From NCBI GenBank assembly GCA_937934595.1, contig CALGZA010000019.1:1-64000 (forward strand): a stretch of DNA of 64,000 nt. Direction: 5' to 3'. How positions within the stretch are numbered: position 1 is the stretch's first letter; each line of letters begins with the position of its first letter. Shown here piece by piece: positions 63,232 to 64,000 of the stretch. The stretch is from an uncultured Verrucomicrobiales bacterium (GTDB taxonomy: Bacteria; Verrucomicrobiota; Verrucomicrobiia; Verrucomicrobiales; Akkermansiaceae). Under the pieces are notes generated by a model, which saw only the letters and a program-made list of their open reading frames with translations, did no database searches and was not told the DNA's origin. A program made the translations under genes and the position numbers.

Positions 63232-64000
63232 GTTTCGCCTTCTTCATAAACAACAATCAATACCACACCAAGGACTTAACCATCTCACACCTCATCATGG
63301 CATTGCTTTATACCGCATTTTCCATCATCGCCCACACAGGAATACCAAACACTGATAAATCAAAAAAAATCCAGCGCACCATCCCCGCATTCTTCAGCAT
63401 CATAGCCACCTCAGTCTGCGTCATGTCAGCCGGTATCCCTATCATTTCAAAAATCATCATCCTAATAACCCTATACCTCACATTCACAACCTACCAATAC
63501 CTATCTAACAACAAAAACATCCTACCAGAGTTCTGCCACGGAACCCACATATTCTCAGCAATAGCCATCATAACCACACTAAACAACCCCAGCATACTCA
63601 ACCTACAAAACCTAACCATCATCTCCACCCTACTCTTCGCATCAGTCGCCATAAACCTATGCATCCGCATCAAATTCGGTAAAACAAATAAACAACACAT
63701 CATCTACCTCATCCTCGCCACCACATCAACACTGGTAACATTAATTTACACAGAAAATATAGCCACTTTCATAATCATCAGCTCACTCATCCCCCTCGCA
63801 TACCACACCCTCTACAAACTACTCTCAAAACACCGCCTCCATAGCATCGCCATCACTGGATTCAGCATCTACCCCATCGCATGGTTAGCCACCCTCATCA
63901 CATACCAAAACTTCTTCTCTAACCCACACATCAGCATACACCTAGCCACTACCCTCATACCACTCACCCACCTCATCCTCATCAAATACAACAAACTTCC
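63195..64000 (+). pseudogene. DUF2339 membrane protein, continuation in the -1 frame (cut by window edge)
   Basis: The frame one base back from the preceding CDS is open from 63195 to the window edge, over 265 codons without a stop. The translation is a regular series of hydrophobic spans (ITLTLSFAFFINNN; HLIMALLYTAFSIIA; FFSIIATSVCVMSAGIPII; IIYLILATTSTLVTLIY; SIAITGFSIYPIAWLATLI), as expected for the rest of a DUF2339 protein. The switch point lies between about 63190 and 63230, most likely in the A6 run at 63194-63199. It could be a natural frameshift mutation, a sequencing error or recoding. An internal ATG at 63297 is in frame and could start a separate product. Confidence 0.7.

Noticed and set aside
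1-64000. CRISPR array, toxin-antitoxin or restriction-modification system
   Set aside because: No spaced direct repeats, no Cas-like motifs and no nuclease beside the methylase were seen.

Overview
The window most likely comes from a marine or sediment Verrucomicrobiota bacterium (Akkermansiaceae/Rubritaleaceae-like) or a close PVC relative. The grounds are gene content: a PSD1-type cytochrome (DUF1549/DUF1553) paired with DUF1501, a DUF1592-type cytochrome paired with DUF1552, a sialate-esterase-like protein with an SHD1-like N-terminus, two PEP-CTERM proteins, a formylglycine-type sulfatase with an FAD oxidoreductase, and Tat-type RRxFL leaders. No rRNA or species-level marker is present, so the lineage is an inference.

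Layout. 1-1.1 kb: the N-terminal part of an IS1634-family transposase, cut by the window edge, and a small secreted protein, with balanced base composition. 1.5-6.8 kb (minus): TerC, an orphan DNA methylase, RecO, a TPR protein, an unrecognised 338-residue protein and the pseudouridine synthase RluE. 6.8-9.8 kb: a mostly non-coding stretch and two unrecognised membrane proteins. 10-16.6 kb (plus): PSD1 cytochrome plus DUF1501, then two PEP-CTERM proteins, one an SGNH hydrolase. 16.7-24 kb: a fused SGNH/alpha-beta hydrolase, a cytochrome-b561-like membrane protein, an FAD oxidoreductase, a sulfatase and a VWA protein. 24-37.8 kb: housekeeping genes mfd, a DUF3592 membrane protein, a lone helicase C-domain, glnD, purB, and a Ppx/GppA-like gene with ppk1. 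37.9-44.4 kb (minus): a SASA esterase, DUF1592, DUF1552 and alpha/beta hydrolase operon. 44.4-49.2 kb: a large S8 protease bracketed by two copies of a roughly 210-bp MITE. 49.2-58.6 kb: an FMN dehydrogenase, a coiled-coil protein, argC, tRNA-Pro(GGG), a cell-wall amidase, a TPR/coiled-coil protein and NhaC. 58.7-64 kb: a beta-propeller cytochrome and a DUF2339 membrane protein broken by a frameshift.

Functional reading. Many products are secreted or anchored esterases, sulfatases, oxidoreductases and c-type cytochromes. This fits degradation of modified (acylated, sulfated) polysaccharides at the cell envelope, though no glycoside hydrolase or polysaccharide lyase is visible. Nitrogen signalling (glnD), polyphosphate (ppk1 with a degenerate Ppx-like partner), purine and arginine synthesis and DNA repair (mfd, recO) form the housekeeping background.

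The most notable signals are: (1) two MITEs with imperfect terminal inverted repeats of about 31 bp and 3-bp TNA target duplications flanking a protease segment with weaker strand skew; (2) extreme C>G and A>T asymmetry on the plus strand regardless of gene direction, which visibly changes protein composition; (3) an intrinsic terminator inside the first codons of the DUF1592 gene; (4) the DUF2339 frameshift; (5) a stand-alone DEAD-box RecA2 domain. I did not find a CRISPR array or a recognisable defence island. Start codons were revised from the longest open frame where the sequence suggested a better one.
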